DNA from: Sinobaca qinghaiensis
Lineage (GTDB): Bacteria; Bacillota; Bacilli; Bacillales; Marinococcaceae
Direction: 5' to 3'
NCBI RefSeq assembly: GCF_003610495.1
Contig: NZ_RAPK01000007.1
Coordinates: 62,001 to 126,000 of the forward strand
DNA: 64,000 nt
The notes under the pieces are model-generated. The model ran no database searches. It was not told the DNA's origin and saw only the letters and a list, made by a program, of their open reading frames with translations. Made by a program: the position numbers and the translations under genes. The stretch's first letter is position 1. Every line of letters starts with the position of its first letter. Below, piece by piece: positions 7,676 through 16,084 of the stretch.

Positions 7676-8020
7676 ATGGCAGAAAATAAGTTAACTCTCG
7701 GATCCAATATGCGCTGGGAATCCATGCGGATGATATTACCCGAACATAAGGATGCCTGGGAGAAACGGAGAGCTTCATCTATGCACGTACCAAAACCGAT
7801 ATTGGATGAACACAAATGGGATGAGTTAGAGTTGTTACTACATGAAGCGTTCGAGCACAGAATCTTTTTGGAATTTACTTACTGGGAGGATGGACACTTT
7901 ATAACGTTCACAGGTGAATGTGTGTACATTAATATGATGGATAAGCAGTTTCATGTGAAGAATAAAGAGGATATTTGTTATATTAAGTTTGGCTGTTTGA
8001 AAGACCTTAAAGTTATTTGA
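7676..8020 (+). CDS. YolD-like protein
   Basis: The 114-residue product fits the YolD family: an N-terminal charged segment with a conserved W and KRRASSMHVPKP, then a WDELELLLHEAFE helix and a beta-rich end (LEFTYWEDGHFITFTGECVYI). YolD proteins are usually encoded next to the Y-family polymerase UvrX and are induced by DNA damage; no uvrX is present here. AAAGGAGGTGATC precedes the start and a LexA box lies upstream. It is one of two plus-strand genes in the prophage. Confidence 0.8.
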   Translation: MAENKLTLGSNMRWESMRMILPEHKDAWEKRRASSMHVPKPILDEHKWDELELLLHEAFEHRIFLEFTYWEDGHFITFTGECVYINMMDKQFHVKNKEDICYIKFGCLKDLKVI

Positions 8021-8074
8021 AGAGAGGGTATAATCTCCCCTCTTTAAATAGCTTTACTTCACTTAACTATATCA

Positions 8075-8902
8075 TCATAAAAAATAATCGTAATCTTCAT
8101 CTGTCATTGGTTCTAGTATTTCTCCTGGCTTATAAGATTTATTGTATCTAATTTTATATGCATCTTCTAAATGTATATCTATCCATTTATGAATTAAATT
8201 AACTGTATTTGTATTGATATCTTCAAATAAAGGAGCTTCTTCTGGCCCTTTTTCTTTAGCAGCTCCATGCCTCGAGAATATTTTTGATCCATCTCTAGTG
8301 TTAATGTAACGATTAAACTTTTTATTTTTTTTCAATAAAATATTAAGTTCTTCATTTTGTAATCCTTCTATATCACTATTATTTTTATCGAAATCTATAA
8401 TTTCTTGAATTTTATAGACATTAGCTAAAAAATATAATGGGTCTTCTTGACTTAAGTTATATAAAATAAAAACCTCTCTAATTAAATCATTATCATAGGC
8501 TAATTTTACATAGTCACTTATACCATTCTTTGTTACCTCAGTTTCATACGAGATAAAAGGGTTAAGTATTTTTTCATACATTTTTTCTTTATTAGATACA
8601 TAAATAGGATAATTGTGTGCCTCATCCTCATTAATTCTCCACATAACTTCTTCTTGGTAGGGTTCAAACTTAGAAATACCGAAAAGTTTTAATACCCCAT
8701 TAACTATATATAATAGACCTTTAGCAGTGTAATAAGCTTCTTCATATTCATGTTCTTCAAAATTAAAATGTGGAGAAGTTAAGTAATAACGTTCTTCATC
8801 TGAAGTACCATAAATAATTTCAATTCCTACATGACCTTTTAATGAATGTGCTAGTGAATGTAAATTACTCTTAATAATTAATGGAACTTGCCAATAACCC
8901 AT
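8075..8902 (-). CDS. Phage cargo protein, unknown function
   Basis: Starting at ATG 8902 (GGGGG upstream; an upstream frame to 8926 is less likely), the product has 275 acidic residues without membrane segments or recognised catalytic motif. It lies at the left end of the prophage, downstream of the lysis genes and next to the attachment site, a usual place for lysogenic-conversion genes. I cannot assign a role. Confidence 0.65.
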   Translation of the reverse strand: MGYWQVPLIIKSNLHSLAHSLKGHVGIEIIYGTSDEERYYLTSPHFNFEEHEYEEAYYTAKGLLYIVNGVLKLFGISKFEPYQEEVMWRINEDEAHNYPIYVSNKEKMYEKILNPFISYETEVTKNGISDYVKLAYDNDLIREVFILYNLSQEDPLYFLANVYKIQEIIDFDKNNSDIEGLQNEELNILLKKNKKFNRYINTRDGSKIFSRHGAAKEKGPEEAPLFEDINTNTVNLIHKWIDIHLEDAYKIRYNKSYKPGEILEPMTDEDYDYFL

Positions 8903-9006
8903 AGCCAATCCCCCTTCGTATAGCAATTACTTTTATTGTATTTTATATAAGCACTTACAACAATAGGATATTCTTATGTAAAAAGAGGGGGTTATGCCCT
9001 CTTTTA

Positions 9007-9267
9007 TTAATTCTTCTTTTGTCTCACTACCTCAAATAATCCCGTGCCACCTAACCCTGCGATGAAGCCACCCCATGCTGTCATAGTGATAGTGAGCTCC
9101 ATAAAAGGAAAAGGGATCAGGCCAATGAGTAAGCCTAATCCTGCAGTAATAAGTGGAATATAGTTTTTCGGTAACTTAAAAGCTCTCTTCAATGCCTGCA
9201 CCAATGCTGTAAGGATAGGCGCAATAATGGACATGTAAATGAGTAGTTCAGTTGGTAACTGTTCCAT
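9007..9267 (-). CDS. Phage holin
   Basis: The 86-residue protein has three hydrophobic stretches (LIYMSIIAPILTALVQAL, YIPLITAGLGLLIGLIPFPF, WGGFIAGLGGTGLF) and a short charged tail, like the small holins of Bacillus phages (Phage_holin_5_2 type). It would open the membrane so that the endolysin reaches the wall. It follows the amidase gene by ten bases in the same direction, which supports a lysis cassette. Confidence 0.8.
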   Translation of the reverse strand: MEQLPTELLIYMSIIAPILTALVQALKRAFKLPKNYIPLITAGLGLLIGLIPFPFMELTITMTAWGGFIAGLGGTGLFEVVRQKKN

Positions 9268-9277
9268 GATACCCCTC

Positions 9278-10408
9278 CTATGCTTCGATGACGTACACTA
9301 ACCAACCTGTAAGTTCTCTGATTCTTTCCGCTGCACGTTCGGCTGCTTCCTTCGTTGGATATACACCAGTAAAAATACGGTAGCCAGCATTAAACTTCGT
9401 GCTCTCCGCACGCTCGTAAAAGATCCAGCTGAACTCTTTCTCCAATCGCTTGATTCCATTGGCCAATGCTTCTGCTGTTGGGAATGTACCCGTATGCAAG
9501 CGGTGCGGGTCTTTTGCTTCTTCTTTCTTCACTTCTTCTGGCGCTTTTGCTATGACCTTTGATTCCGTTACCTCGGACAACTTCTCCATTGTGCGCGGTC
9601 CCGGTACTCCGTAAAAATCACCTTTTGGTGTGGAGATGTCATGCTTGCGCTGGAAGGATTGAACCGCCAGTAATGTTTCCTTTCCAAAGTGAGCATCTGC
9701 TCCAAACTTCGGTAACTTCTCTCCTGCAGCCAACAAAAGATCTTGCAATTCTTTTACGTCCTTCCCTTTACGGTCAAACCATTCATTGGTCGAAATGGAA
9801 GAAGAGTTTGTAGAAGCGCTGGCTGTTGCTGTGACTTTTCCTTTGAATGGAATACCCAGGTATTCACACGCTGCTTTTGCTAACGCTATGCCTGCTTCTG
9901 TACGATATTTTGTTGACTTCAGTTTAGCCAAGTCGTTCTTATTAGACATAAAGCCATGCTCCATCAGAACAGCAGGTGCTTTTGTTTCTCTTACCATATG
10001 GAAGTTCGTCCATGACCCGCGTTTCGACTGTTGAATTCCCCTATCGCGCATATCAGACTCAGCTTCTAGGTGTTTTGACCATATCTGCGCTAAACGTCTG
10101 CCTCCGGATGATGTGTACCAATAGAATCCCCAGAAACCGGTTGCTTCATCATTCCCATTAAAATCAGCGTGAACGCTCATGACGATATCTACATCTTCTG
10201 CATTATATTTATCTGTTCTGGTACCTAAAGGAACGTCATTAGAATCAAATGGCTGACCTAATACGACTTCCACTCCGCTCTCTTCCAGCAAACGTTTAGC
10301 AACCTTACCTACTCCCTGATTAAAGCTGAATTCTGCCATACTAGGGACACCTTTACTTGGTGGATACGTGTTTCTTCCATGACCTAAATCTAATCCTACT
10401 TTTGCCAT
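9278..10408 (-). CDS. N-acetylmuramoyl-L-alanine amidase (endolysin) with PG-binding and SPOR domains
   Basis: The enzyme cleaves the amide bond between MurNAc and the stem peptide. Residues 1-175 form an Amidase_3 domain with the zinc ligands visible (LDLGHGRN, then the SVHADFNG motif) and the catalytic Glu in VLMEHGFMSN. A peptidoglycan-binding domain (about 210-275, with the FGKETLLAVQSFQ motif) and a C-terminal SPOR repeat (about 300-376) follow. No signal peptide, so it depends on the holin next door. Length (376) is normal for such three-part phage lysins. Confidence 0.93.
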   Translation of the reverse strand: MAKVGLDLGHGRNTYPPSKGVPSMAEFSFNQGVGKVAKRLLEESGVEVVLGQPFDSNDVPLGTRTDKYNAEDVDIVMSVHADFNGNDEATGFWGFYWYTSSGGRRLAQIWSKHLEAESDMRDRGIQQSKRGSWTNFHMVRETKAPAVLMEHGFMSNKNDLAKLKSTKYRTEAGIALAKAACEYLGIPFKGKVTATASASTNSSSISTNEWFDRKGKDVKELQDLLLAAGEKLPKFGADAHFGKETLLAVQSFQRKHDISTPKGDFYGVPGPRTMEKLSEVTESKVIAKAPEEVKKEEAKDPHRLHTGTFPTAEALANGIKRLEKEFSWIFYERAESTKFNAGYRIFTGVYPTKEAAERAAERIRELTGWLVYVIEA

Positions 10409-10480
10409 TTTATCTTCACTCCTTCTTCATAATAAAAAAGCCCTCCACTGGAGAAGCTTTACTGTGTTTCTTCTATATAA

Positions 10481-10888
10481 TTATGCTTCGTCTTCATCGG
10501 TACCTAACACATGTTTCTTATCCCAGCGGACTAAGTCGGTATCTCTGACAAAGGACCAGGAGATAAAACAAAAAATCGCAATGCTTAATGTGATCCCTGA
10601 CATTAGATTTGGAAACTCGAATGTGTTTATAAAGAATAAACAAGCAAAGAACACACCGCTTATGCCTAATCCTACATAGCGAAAGATCGGTATATTCCCT
10701 AATAAGCCTATGGCCTGGCAAAAGAGTGCCAAGAAACATAAAAGCCCCCAGCCCCCTTGTGGCATAATACCCGCCATTAGTTGATAGAAGTCCGACCGCG
10801 GCGTAAAAATATCAAAGGATACTAGCATAATAGCTTCTAATCCAATGACTACCAGTATAAATGTTTCAAACAATGGAATATTCCTCAC
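10481..10888 (-). CDS. Phage membrane protein of the lysis region
   Basis: I use the GTG at 10888 (AAAGGAG upstream), giving 135 residues with four membrane helices. The longer frame to 11008 overlaps the XhlA-like gene and its Cys-rich start is an artefact. It lies between the XhlA-like gene and the amidase, so a role in lysis or superinfection exclusion is possible, but no family is recognised. Confidence 0.65.
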   Translation of the reverse strand: MRNIPLFETFILVVIGLEAIMLVSFDIFTPRSDFYQLMAGIMPQGGWGLLCFLALFCQAIGLLGNIPIFRYVGLGISGVFFACLFFINTFEFPNLMSGITLSIAIFCFISWSFVRDTDLVRWDKKHVLGTDEDEA

Positions 10889-10905
10889 ATGCAGCTTTCT
10901 CCTTT

Positions 10906-11199
10906 CTAGAAGATTCCGAACATCCATGTACCAATCCGGCCAAACACAGCAAGAGCAGCTGCTACAACCACACCCACAATGATTTTGTTTAAAATTCCTT
11001 TCCACCAATTCTCGCGGTCAATCCAACGGGCCACTTCGGTTTCCAGTACTTTTACACGGGCTAATAAACCATTTTCCGGATCTTCCAGCAACTTTTCTAA
11101 CTTACCTATCTTTAAACCTTGCCGCCTCTGTCGTTCTTCTAACTGATACTGCCGCACCTCCGGCGGCCAGTTGCGTTTGTCATCGTGTATGACCGCCAC
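10906..11199 (-). CDS. XhlA-like lysis-associated membrane protein
   Basis: The 97-residue protein has a long coiled-coil (KIGKLEKLLEDPENGLLARV) and one C-terminal membrane helix (IIVGVVVAAALAVFG), the layout of haemolysin XhlA from PBSX-type phages, which works with the holin in host lysis. The only in-frame start is a GTG at 11199, very close to an AGGGG site, so the exact start is open. It overlaps the preceding frame only slightly and belongs to the lysis cassette. Confidence 0.75.
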   Translation of the reverse strand: MAVIHDDKRNWPPEVRQYQLEERQRRQGLKIGKLEKLLEDPENGLLARVKVLETEVARWIDRENWWKGILNKIIVGVVVAAALAVFGRIGTWMFGIF

Positions 11200-11258
11200 C
11201 CCCTATTAAATTCACACCCTTGCTTCGCTCCTTTCTTTAGAATAAAAAAAGACACCGG

Positions 11259-11525
11259 TTAGGGTGTCTCGTTCTTGAGAACTTCTTGTATTATCTTACG
11301 AGCATCTCGAGTTACAGCGGTTCTTCTTTGCGACTTACTAACTACATAAACATCTTCTGGTGAAATAACTATATCTTCGCCAGGATATTTGTCAGGGTAG
11401 TAATCGATACTGAAATCCTCACCATTTATTGTATAAATGAAACGATAAAAATCTTGAAATGTTTCATAATGGTCTGTTCTTAAATCCCTGCCCAAACCAA
11501 TATTTACCCAAGTGGTTTCCGCCAC
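11259..11525 (-). CDS. Small phage protein, unknown function
   Basis: An 88-residue acidic protein (MAETTWVNIGLGRDLRTDHY...) with a likely beta-rich core. AAGGGAG lies before the start. It sits between tail and lysis genes, where small phage-specific genes are common. No family recognised. Confidence 0.6.
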   Translation of the reverse strand: MAETTWVNIGLGRDLRTDHYETFQDFYRFIYTINGEDFSIDYYPDKYPGEDIVISPEDVYVVSKSQRRTAVTRDARKIIQEVLKNETP

Positions 11526-11585
11526 AATAAGCCACTCCCTTCTAAAAAATATGTTTTAAAGAGCCATAATATAAATTAGATTATT

Positions 11586-11825
11586 TTAAAAGCCGTATTC
11601 TTTAGAGAGTGAGATGGCTTTCTCTTTAAAAACTTCTTTTTGTTCATTAGATAGTTTACTTAATCCTGCGTTTGTTTTAGAATCTTCTAAAGCTTCCTGT
11701 GCAAAATATTTACCGTTATTTTTTTCGACAAAACAAACGAATTGTTTTTGTGGATGATCATACAAGATTTCTATTCTTGCAGAATTATTATCGATTTTTA
11801 TAAATTCATTCGGATTATTTGTCAT
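11586..11825 (-). CDS. Small phage protein, unknown function
   Basis: A 79-residue soluble protein with a strand-rich start (SARIEILYDHPQKQFVCFVE) and a helical end. GGGGGC precedes ATG 11825. It follows the terminase/tail fusion gene in the same direction. No function is assigned. Confidence 0.6.
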   Translation of the reverse strand: MTNNPNEFIKIDNNSARIEILYDHPQKQFVCFVEKNNGKYFAQEALEDSKTNAGLSKLSNEQKEVFKEKAISLSKEYGF

Positions 11826-11972
11826 AAAGCCCCCAATTCATATTATAACAAATTCTCCTTAACTGTATCTATAGAAATTACAACGGTTTATATAGGAAGC
11901 ACACCCTGGAGGATGTGAGTGATTATGGTTCTATTTTTAAATATAACTATAACTGGCGCGAAGCCAATTGGA

Positions 11973-13193
11973 TTAATCTACGAAATAAAAGACGTTTACA
12001 TAGTATTGGCTGTAAGCGCCGCTGTTCCAATCTGTTTCAAAGTCGATTCGCACGGTTCCATTTTCACGAAAATCGGCAATGTACGCTTGAGAAGCCTGAC
12101 CAACTCTTTTTTCTGTAACCGGGAGACGCATCCGTTCTGGCGGCATAGCCCAAGATGGCATATAGCTGAGAACGATTCCTTTGGTTATCGTGCCAGGAAT
12201 CATGTTTCCTGTGACGAACACTTGATTGTTTATTTTTGTAAAGGTGAGTCCCATATCTCCCAGTGTCCAGCCGTTTTCCAGATTTGGTCTTTCATGTGTT
12301 TGCACCCCGCTTGTGTTATCTGTGAATACACCGCCGGTTGCTTCGGTAACGGATACAGGGCTGCTATCAATTAAGGTGACGTGTCCACCTTTTTCGACAT
12401 TCACATCTACAGACGTTCCCGTTCCTGATAGGTTTACATCAATCCCGTATACTTCTCCACCGTTACTGTTAATCGCTTGATAGCCCGCGTTTAGTATTTC
12501 AGTACGGTCGCAATATACTTTACCGCCTTTGGCGGTATGAATGGCTGTATGAAGCGCATTGTTTAATTTAGAAATAGTTCCGCTGTCTAGGTCATACCCT
12601 ACGTTGACCACGCCTCCGTTTTGGGATCGGACACTGGTATGTGACCCATCAGTATCAATACCCCAGGCGTTAACCGTGCTGGTTGCGTCGGCATAGACCC
12701 CGTTTTCTCCACAGTTTTTTGCACTGGAAATACTGGCATCGATCCGGTAGTTTTCGTTCATATAGGCGTTCAATACATCAGCTGCACTCACAAACAGCTG
12801 CGCCTGAATCTCTTCTTTCAGCTGCCTGATATAGTCGCCAACTCTAACATTACCTAACAGCCTGGGTCCTTGAACATGAGCGCTATCTTTGCTATATCCC
12901 GCCTTAATAGCAGACTGTGTAGCATTGAAGCTCTTTAAATAATGCATACAAAAAAGCCTTTGCTTCTCGGTTAATTTCTCCGATTCTACAATAGGCTTGG
13001 TATCCTTTTTAGGTTTTGCACCAGGAGGACTCTTATTGGTTGCAACCTTTTTGGTTTGGGTTGCATCCCGGTTCCATTCTTCTCGACTCTTTCTACTCTT
13101 TAAAGTCCCTAATTTAATAGCATGTTTTTCTGATAGGGCTTTTAATGTAATAGAGGTTGTTTCATATTCGTTTCTAATCGTTTCCCAGTTCAT
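11973..13193 (-). CDS. Terminase small subunit fused to a tail-protein C-terminus by deletion
   Basis: Residues 1 to about 145 are a phage terminase small subunit: an N-terminal helix-turn-helix region, then TEKQRLFCMHYLKSFNATQS, AGYSKDSAHVQGPRLLGN and AADVLNAYMN. The family normally continues with an IAFADI-type segment. Here the sequence jumps to ENYRIDASISSAKNCGENGV, a beta-rich repeat region typical of tail-spike or baseplate proteins, running to the stop. The junction is in frame near 12755. It most likely arose by one deletion removing the head and tail genes, so neither half should work normally. It is open over its 406 codons. Confidence 0.8.
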   Translation of the reverse strand: MNWETIRNEYETTSITLKALSEKHAIKLGTLKSRKSREEWNRDATQTKKVATNKSPPGAKPKKDTKPIVESEKLTEKQRLFCMHYLKSFNATQSAIKAGYSKDSAHVQGPRLLGNVRVGDYIRQLKEEIQAQLFVSAADVLNAYMNENYRIDASISSAKNCGENGVYADATSTVNAWGIDTDGSHTSVRSQNGGVVNVGYDLDSGTISKLNNALHTAIHTAKGGKVYCDRTEILNAGYQAINSNGGEVYGIDVNLSGTGTSVDVNVEKGGHVTLIDSSPVSVTEATGGVFTDNTSGVQTHERPNLENGWTLGDMGLTFTKINNQVFVTGNMIPGTITKGIVLSYMPSWAMPPERMRLPVTEKRVGQASQAYIADFRENGTVRIDFETDWNSGAYSQYYVNVFYFVD

Positions 13194-13292
13194 ACTACAT
13201 CAGCCCTACCTCCTTTTTCATTGTTACCTCAAAATAGAGCAGGAGTCTCGCACTCCTCTTTACACTCTATTTTCAGATAACAAAAAACACCC

Positions 13293-13859
13293 CTAATGTA
13301 GGGATGTTTTTCTAATTAAATAAATCTTATAACTCAATTTTCTATACCAAATTTTTTCATGTTCCAATTGTTTTAATTCAGTTATGCTGTAATCAGAAAT
13401 TAATACTTCTGAATTGCTAGTCAAGAATATATTAAAACCAAAGAATAAAAATAAAGGATTTAAATAAACTAAGCTGTTTTTTACGTAAATAAAACCTAGT
13501 AATAAAAATAATCCTGCATTCACAAGCAAACTATTAATTTCTAAAATGTTGATTGAAAGTATAGGCACTAAATAAGTTACTACATAACTTAAAAGATTGT
13601 CTTCAGTTTTATTGACATCTTCAAAAGCTTGCCTTTCATTTAAAGAAATCGTTTTTATTCTTGAAACAATCCAAATCGAATATATAATTAGTACAAAGAG
13701 AATAAGGAAAAAAAGTGAAATGCTTATATTATTAAAAAGAAGAATCTCCCATAATTTACTTTTAGATATAAGATACTCGTAATTATCTAATAAAAGCAAC
13801 AAATATAAAGGGGAAAACGATGAAATAAACAAACCAATCCTGAACAATACTGGTGCCAT
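13293..13859 (-). CDS. KwaA-like membrane protein (Kiwa-type defence)
   Basis: The 188-residue protein has four or five membrane helices (for example LFFLILFVLIIYSIWIV and LLVNAGLFLLLGFIYV), matching the four-helix KwaA of the Kiwa system in size and layout. GGGGGAAGG precedes ATG 13859, and the gene starts 24 bases after the DUF4868 gene. In Kiwa, KwaA is the membrane sensor of phage infection and works with KwaB. The order here (B then A) is reversed relative to the Escherichia coli locus. Assignment rests on the partner and topology more than on sequence recall. Confidence 0.6.
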   Translation of the reverse strand: MAPVLFRIGLFISSFSPLYLLLLLDNYEYLISKSKLWEILLFNNISISLFFLILFVLIIYSIWIVSRIKTISLNERQAFEDVNKTEDNLLSYVVTYLVPILSINILEINSLLVNAGLFLLLGFIYVKNSLVYLNPLFLFFGFNIFLTSNSEVLISDYSITELKQLEHEKIWYRKLSYKIYLIRKTSLH

Positions 13860-13883
13860 AATCCTTCCCCCTTTATCTGCTCA

Positions 13884-14807
13884 TTAGATACTTTCGTCTC
13901 TTCCTCCTCGATCTCCTATAATACTCTTATAGAAAGAGTCTCTTATAAGATATGTAATATTCATCAACTGATCTTTATTATCATAAATGATTTTTGTATT
14001 GCTTTCAGCTAATTCTATCTTCAATTCGAATGTATTTATTACATTAATTACATTCTCAAAATTCTCGAAAACGATCTCCATCTTATCTTGCTCATCTAAA
14101 ATTTTAGTTAGAATTCTAGTTATTCTTTTATTAGATAAACAGTCTTCTTTGAAAGCTTCAAAATTCTCAATTCTATTCTTATCTTCTACATATTTTAGTG
14201 TCTTTTGCGCGTTATCCAAAAATTGATCACTTATAGAAAATACTCTTTCCAAAGCAATATGATTTAGAATTAAAATTTCATCATTGTAAACTAAAATATC
14301 AATATTTCCATCTAAACCCAGAATATTTTCTCTGAATTTAATAAAGTCATTTTCTCCGCTAAACCGACCGATAATTCCTGCTTCAGATAACTTTTTAAAT
14401 TTGTTAACTCTTCTAAATAAATAAATATCCTCTTCTTCTTCAATTTCAATCTTAAGACAATAAAAATTTAAATCATTAATCTGCTTATGGTTAGGAGATT
14501 GACGAAAAACATAGTCTTCTCGAAAACTATTGATTATATCAGTGTAGCTTTCCACTTCTCCAATAGGTATGGTTTCTATAAAACCTTCTACTTGTCCTAT
14601 AGGGCTAAACTTTTTCTGATCTACTTCTTCATAATATCTCAAAGAATTTAAAGCCATTTTTACAATTTCTTCTTGTAGATCCTCACTTAGTGAGGGAGAA
14701 AAGGACTCATACGAATTTTTTCTCTTTTTATTTGTAAAATAAAGCCTGACGTTCGAATTATCTTCTTTTCTTTCATCAATTAAGCTAATAACATTTTGTA
14801 TATCCAA
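13884..14807 (-). CDS. KwaB-like DUF4868 protein (Kiwa-type defence)
   Basis: The 307-residue product reads as a DUF4868 protein: an N-terminal region with LYFTNKKRKNSYESF, then a central YLFRRVNKFKKL and a DGNIDILVYNDEILILNHIALERVF core, ending in a helical part. In Kiwa, KwaB (DUF4868) binds DNA and acts with membrane KwaA against phage. The start is TTG at 14807 with AAGGAGG eight bases upstream. Immediately before that site lies a perfect nine-base inverted repeat, and about 100 bases upstream a LexA box. These point to SOS-controlled expression, which is unusual for this system. Confidence 0.7.
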   Translation of the reverse strand: MDIQNVISLIDERKEDNSNVRLYFTNKKRKNSYESFSPSLSEDLQEEIVKMALNSLRYYEEVDQKKFSPIGQVEGFIETIPIGEVESYTDIINSFREDYVFRQSPNHKQINDLNFYCLKIEIEEEEDIYLFRRVNKFKKLSEAGIIGRFSGENDFIKFRENILGLDGNIDILVYNDEILILNHIALERVFSISDQFLDNAQKTLKYVEDKNRIENFEAFKEDCLSNKRITRILTKILDEQDKMEIVFENFENVINVINTFELKIELAESNTKIIYDNKDQLMNITYLIRDSFYKSIIGDRGGRDESI

Positions 14808-14820
14808 TTTATTCGCCTCC

Positions 14821-14843
14821 TTAAATATATCTTCTATATTTAA
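14821..14843 (-). promoter_or_regulatory. Leader hairpin directly upstream of the KwaB-like ribosome binding site
   Basis: TTAAATATA and TATATTTAA pair perfectly around a five-base loop, and AGGAGG begins directly after the stem on the minus strand. It could modulate ribosome access or mRNA stability; it lacks a T-run and so is not a terminator. Confidence 0.5.
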
Positions 14844-14905
14844 GGAGAATTTCCTTTGACTGTAAAAAAATTTTACACTTTCTTACTTTAATATTAACAC
14901 AAAAA

Positions 14906-14917
14906 GAACATTTGTTC
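14906..14917 (-). promoter_or_regulatory. LexA (SOS) box upstream of the Kiwa-like pair
   Basis: GAACAAATGTTC (minus strand) fits GAAC-N4-GTTC with AT-rich centre as in known Bacillus sites, in an intergenic region that can only serve the kwaB-like gene. A TAATAT -10-like hexamer lies just downstream. Confidence 0.7.
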
Positions 14918-14963
14918 TATTTTGGTGCATTAAAAATACCCTCACTAGGAGGGCAATCTACAC

Positions 14964-15155
14964 TTAAGTTATTTTGTAGTAAAGAGCAACGCTATAAATA
15001 GTTTCAGCCATTTCTCTTGCAGTCATAGCTTGCCTTCCCTGCTTTGTTAGATGTTCAACAGTAATTAGTTCTAAATCAGGTTTATTTTTGAAAAAGTCAT
15101 TTATCTGGTTTTCTAGATACTCGTAATTATTAGCACTAATGAACTTAACTCGCAT
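14964..15155 (-). CDS. Cse60-like small protein
   Basis: From ATG 15155 (TAGGAGG six bases upstream) the product has 63 residues: MRVKFISANNYEYLENQIND, then a short strand-turn-strand and the ending IYSVALYYKIT. This pattern resembles Cse60, a small protein of Bacillus and its phages with no defined biochemical role. A longer frame to 15188 has no binding site. It lies in the prophage between the sigma-like regulator and the Kiwa-like pair. Confidence 0.55.
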   Translation of the reverse strand: MRVKFISANNYEYLENQINDFFKNKPDLELITVEHLTKQGRQAMTAREMAETIYSVALYYKIT

Positions 15156-15239
15156 TTTATCCCTCCTAAATTTATGGTTCACTGCCATATTCTAGTTAGA
15201 AGGAGTAATAACCTACCAATAATTTCTTTTCAATAACAA

Positions 15240-15329
15240 TTACCCAGCCTCATCACATTCTTCATCATCATTTAAAAGGCTACCTATCTGATTTATTAAG
15301 GTTTCTACATCTTCTTTAGTTATTTTCAT
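15240..15329 (-). CDS. Possible 29-residue acidic peptide
   Basis: The frame MKITKEDVETLINQIGSLLN... ends in a run of Asp/Glu. It is preceded by TTGGAGGAAATTC at ideal spacing. It would form one amphipathic helix with an acidic tail. Too short to classify; listed because the binding site is strong and the gap around it is otherwise empty. Confidence 0.45.
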   Translation of the reverse strand: MKITKEDVETLINQIGSLLNDDEECDEAG

Positions 15330-15506
15330 GAATTTCCTCCAACAATATTAATAGGTAGATTATATCGTAAAGTTAATCCGGAAGATAATTCAAATAGTTA
15401 TATAAAATAATAGAAAAAAAGAGCCTATAAAATTTGTGAATATTAAAAATAACTTATAGTTTAGATATAAATATTTTTGAGCCCTCACTATATAGTAAAT
15501 CGTACG

Positions 15507-15998
15507 TCAGGCGTACGTCATGATGTTTTCTACCTTCTGTTTCGCTCTCTCTATATATTGCTGCACCGTCCGCTTGCTGATTCCTATCTCATTCGCAATC
15601 CTGCTCATACTAAGCCCTTCCGCAACATGCATTAGATAACACTGCCTCTCTCGAATCGATAAATTAGAGAATATCTGCAGCAACGTTTGTTTCTGCTCAT
15701 CAGATAAATGTATCTCTTTATCGTTGATATCTATCTGTTCTACAATATCAAGGATCATATAAGCTTCTTCTAACTCGATTTGCTGATAGATACCCCTTTT
15801 ATCTATCCCTCTGAATAAACCTGGCTGCCGGCCTGTCTCCATCCACTTAATAGCAAACGCCATGCTATCAATCATACTATTCACTTTCGATTTATCTTCT
15901 TTGTCCTGGGGATTCTTTGTGCCATATGTGTTCGTGAGCTGCTGCAGGCTTCGTTTGTTTTCTCTGTATTCTTCAATGAGCTGGTCTGTGAATAGCAT
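15507..15998 (-). CDS. Sigma-70 region-4 type phage regulator
   Basis: From ATG 15998 (GGGGG upstream) the protein has 163 residues. The C-terminal third is a sigma region 4 helix-turn-helix (LSIRERQCYLMHVAEGLSMS, then IANEIGISKRTVQQYIERA), and no regions 1-3 are present, as in Xpf-type positive control factors of PBSX-like phages that switch on late genes. The N-terminal part has no known motif. A broken copy lies at 5794-6048. The gene follows a cargo-junction repeat and reads toward the late genes. Confidence 0.85.
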   Translation of the reverse strand: MLFTDQLIEEYRENKRSLQQLTNTYGTKNPQDKEDKSKVNSMIDSMAFAIKWMETGRQPGLFRGIDKRGIYQQIELEEAYMILDIVEQIDINDKEIHLSDEQKQTLLQIFSNLSIRERQCYLMHVAEGLSMSRIANEIGISKRTVQQYIERAKQKVENIMTYA

Positions 15999-16010
15999 GT
16001 AGTTTCCCCC

Positions 16011-16084
16011 TTTAAAATAAAAAAGAGGACACCAAACCACAGCTTATTGCTGTCGTTCAGTGTCCTCCAGTTGGCTGGTAGAAC
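16011..16084 (-). repeat. Cargo-junction repeat with terminator hairpin, copy B
   Basis: Minus strand: GTTCTACCAGCC, then GAGGACAC...GTGTCCTC with an inner CAGC/GCTG hairpin and TTTTTTATTTT. The outer stem and T-run make this a good intrinsic terminator between the HEPN-like cargo gene and the sigma-like gene. It begins at the cargo gene's stop codon. Confidence 0.85.
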
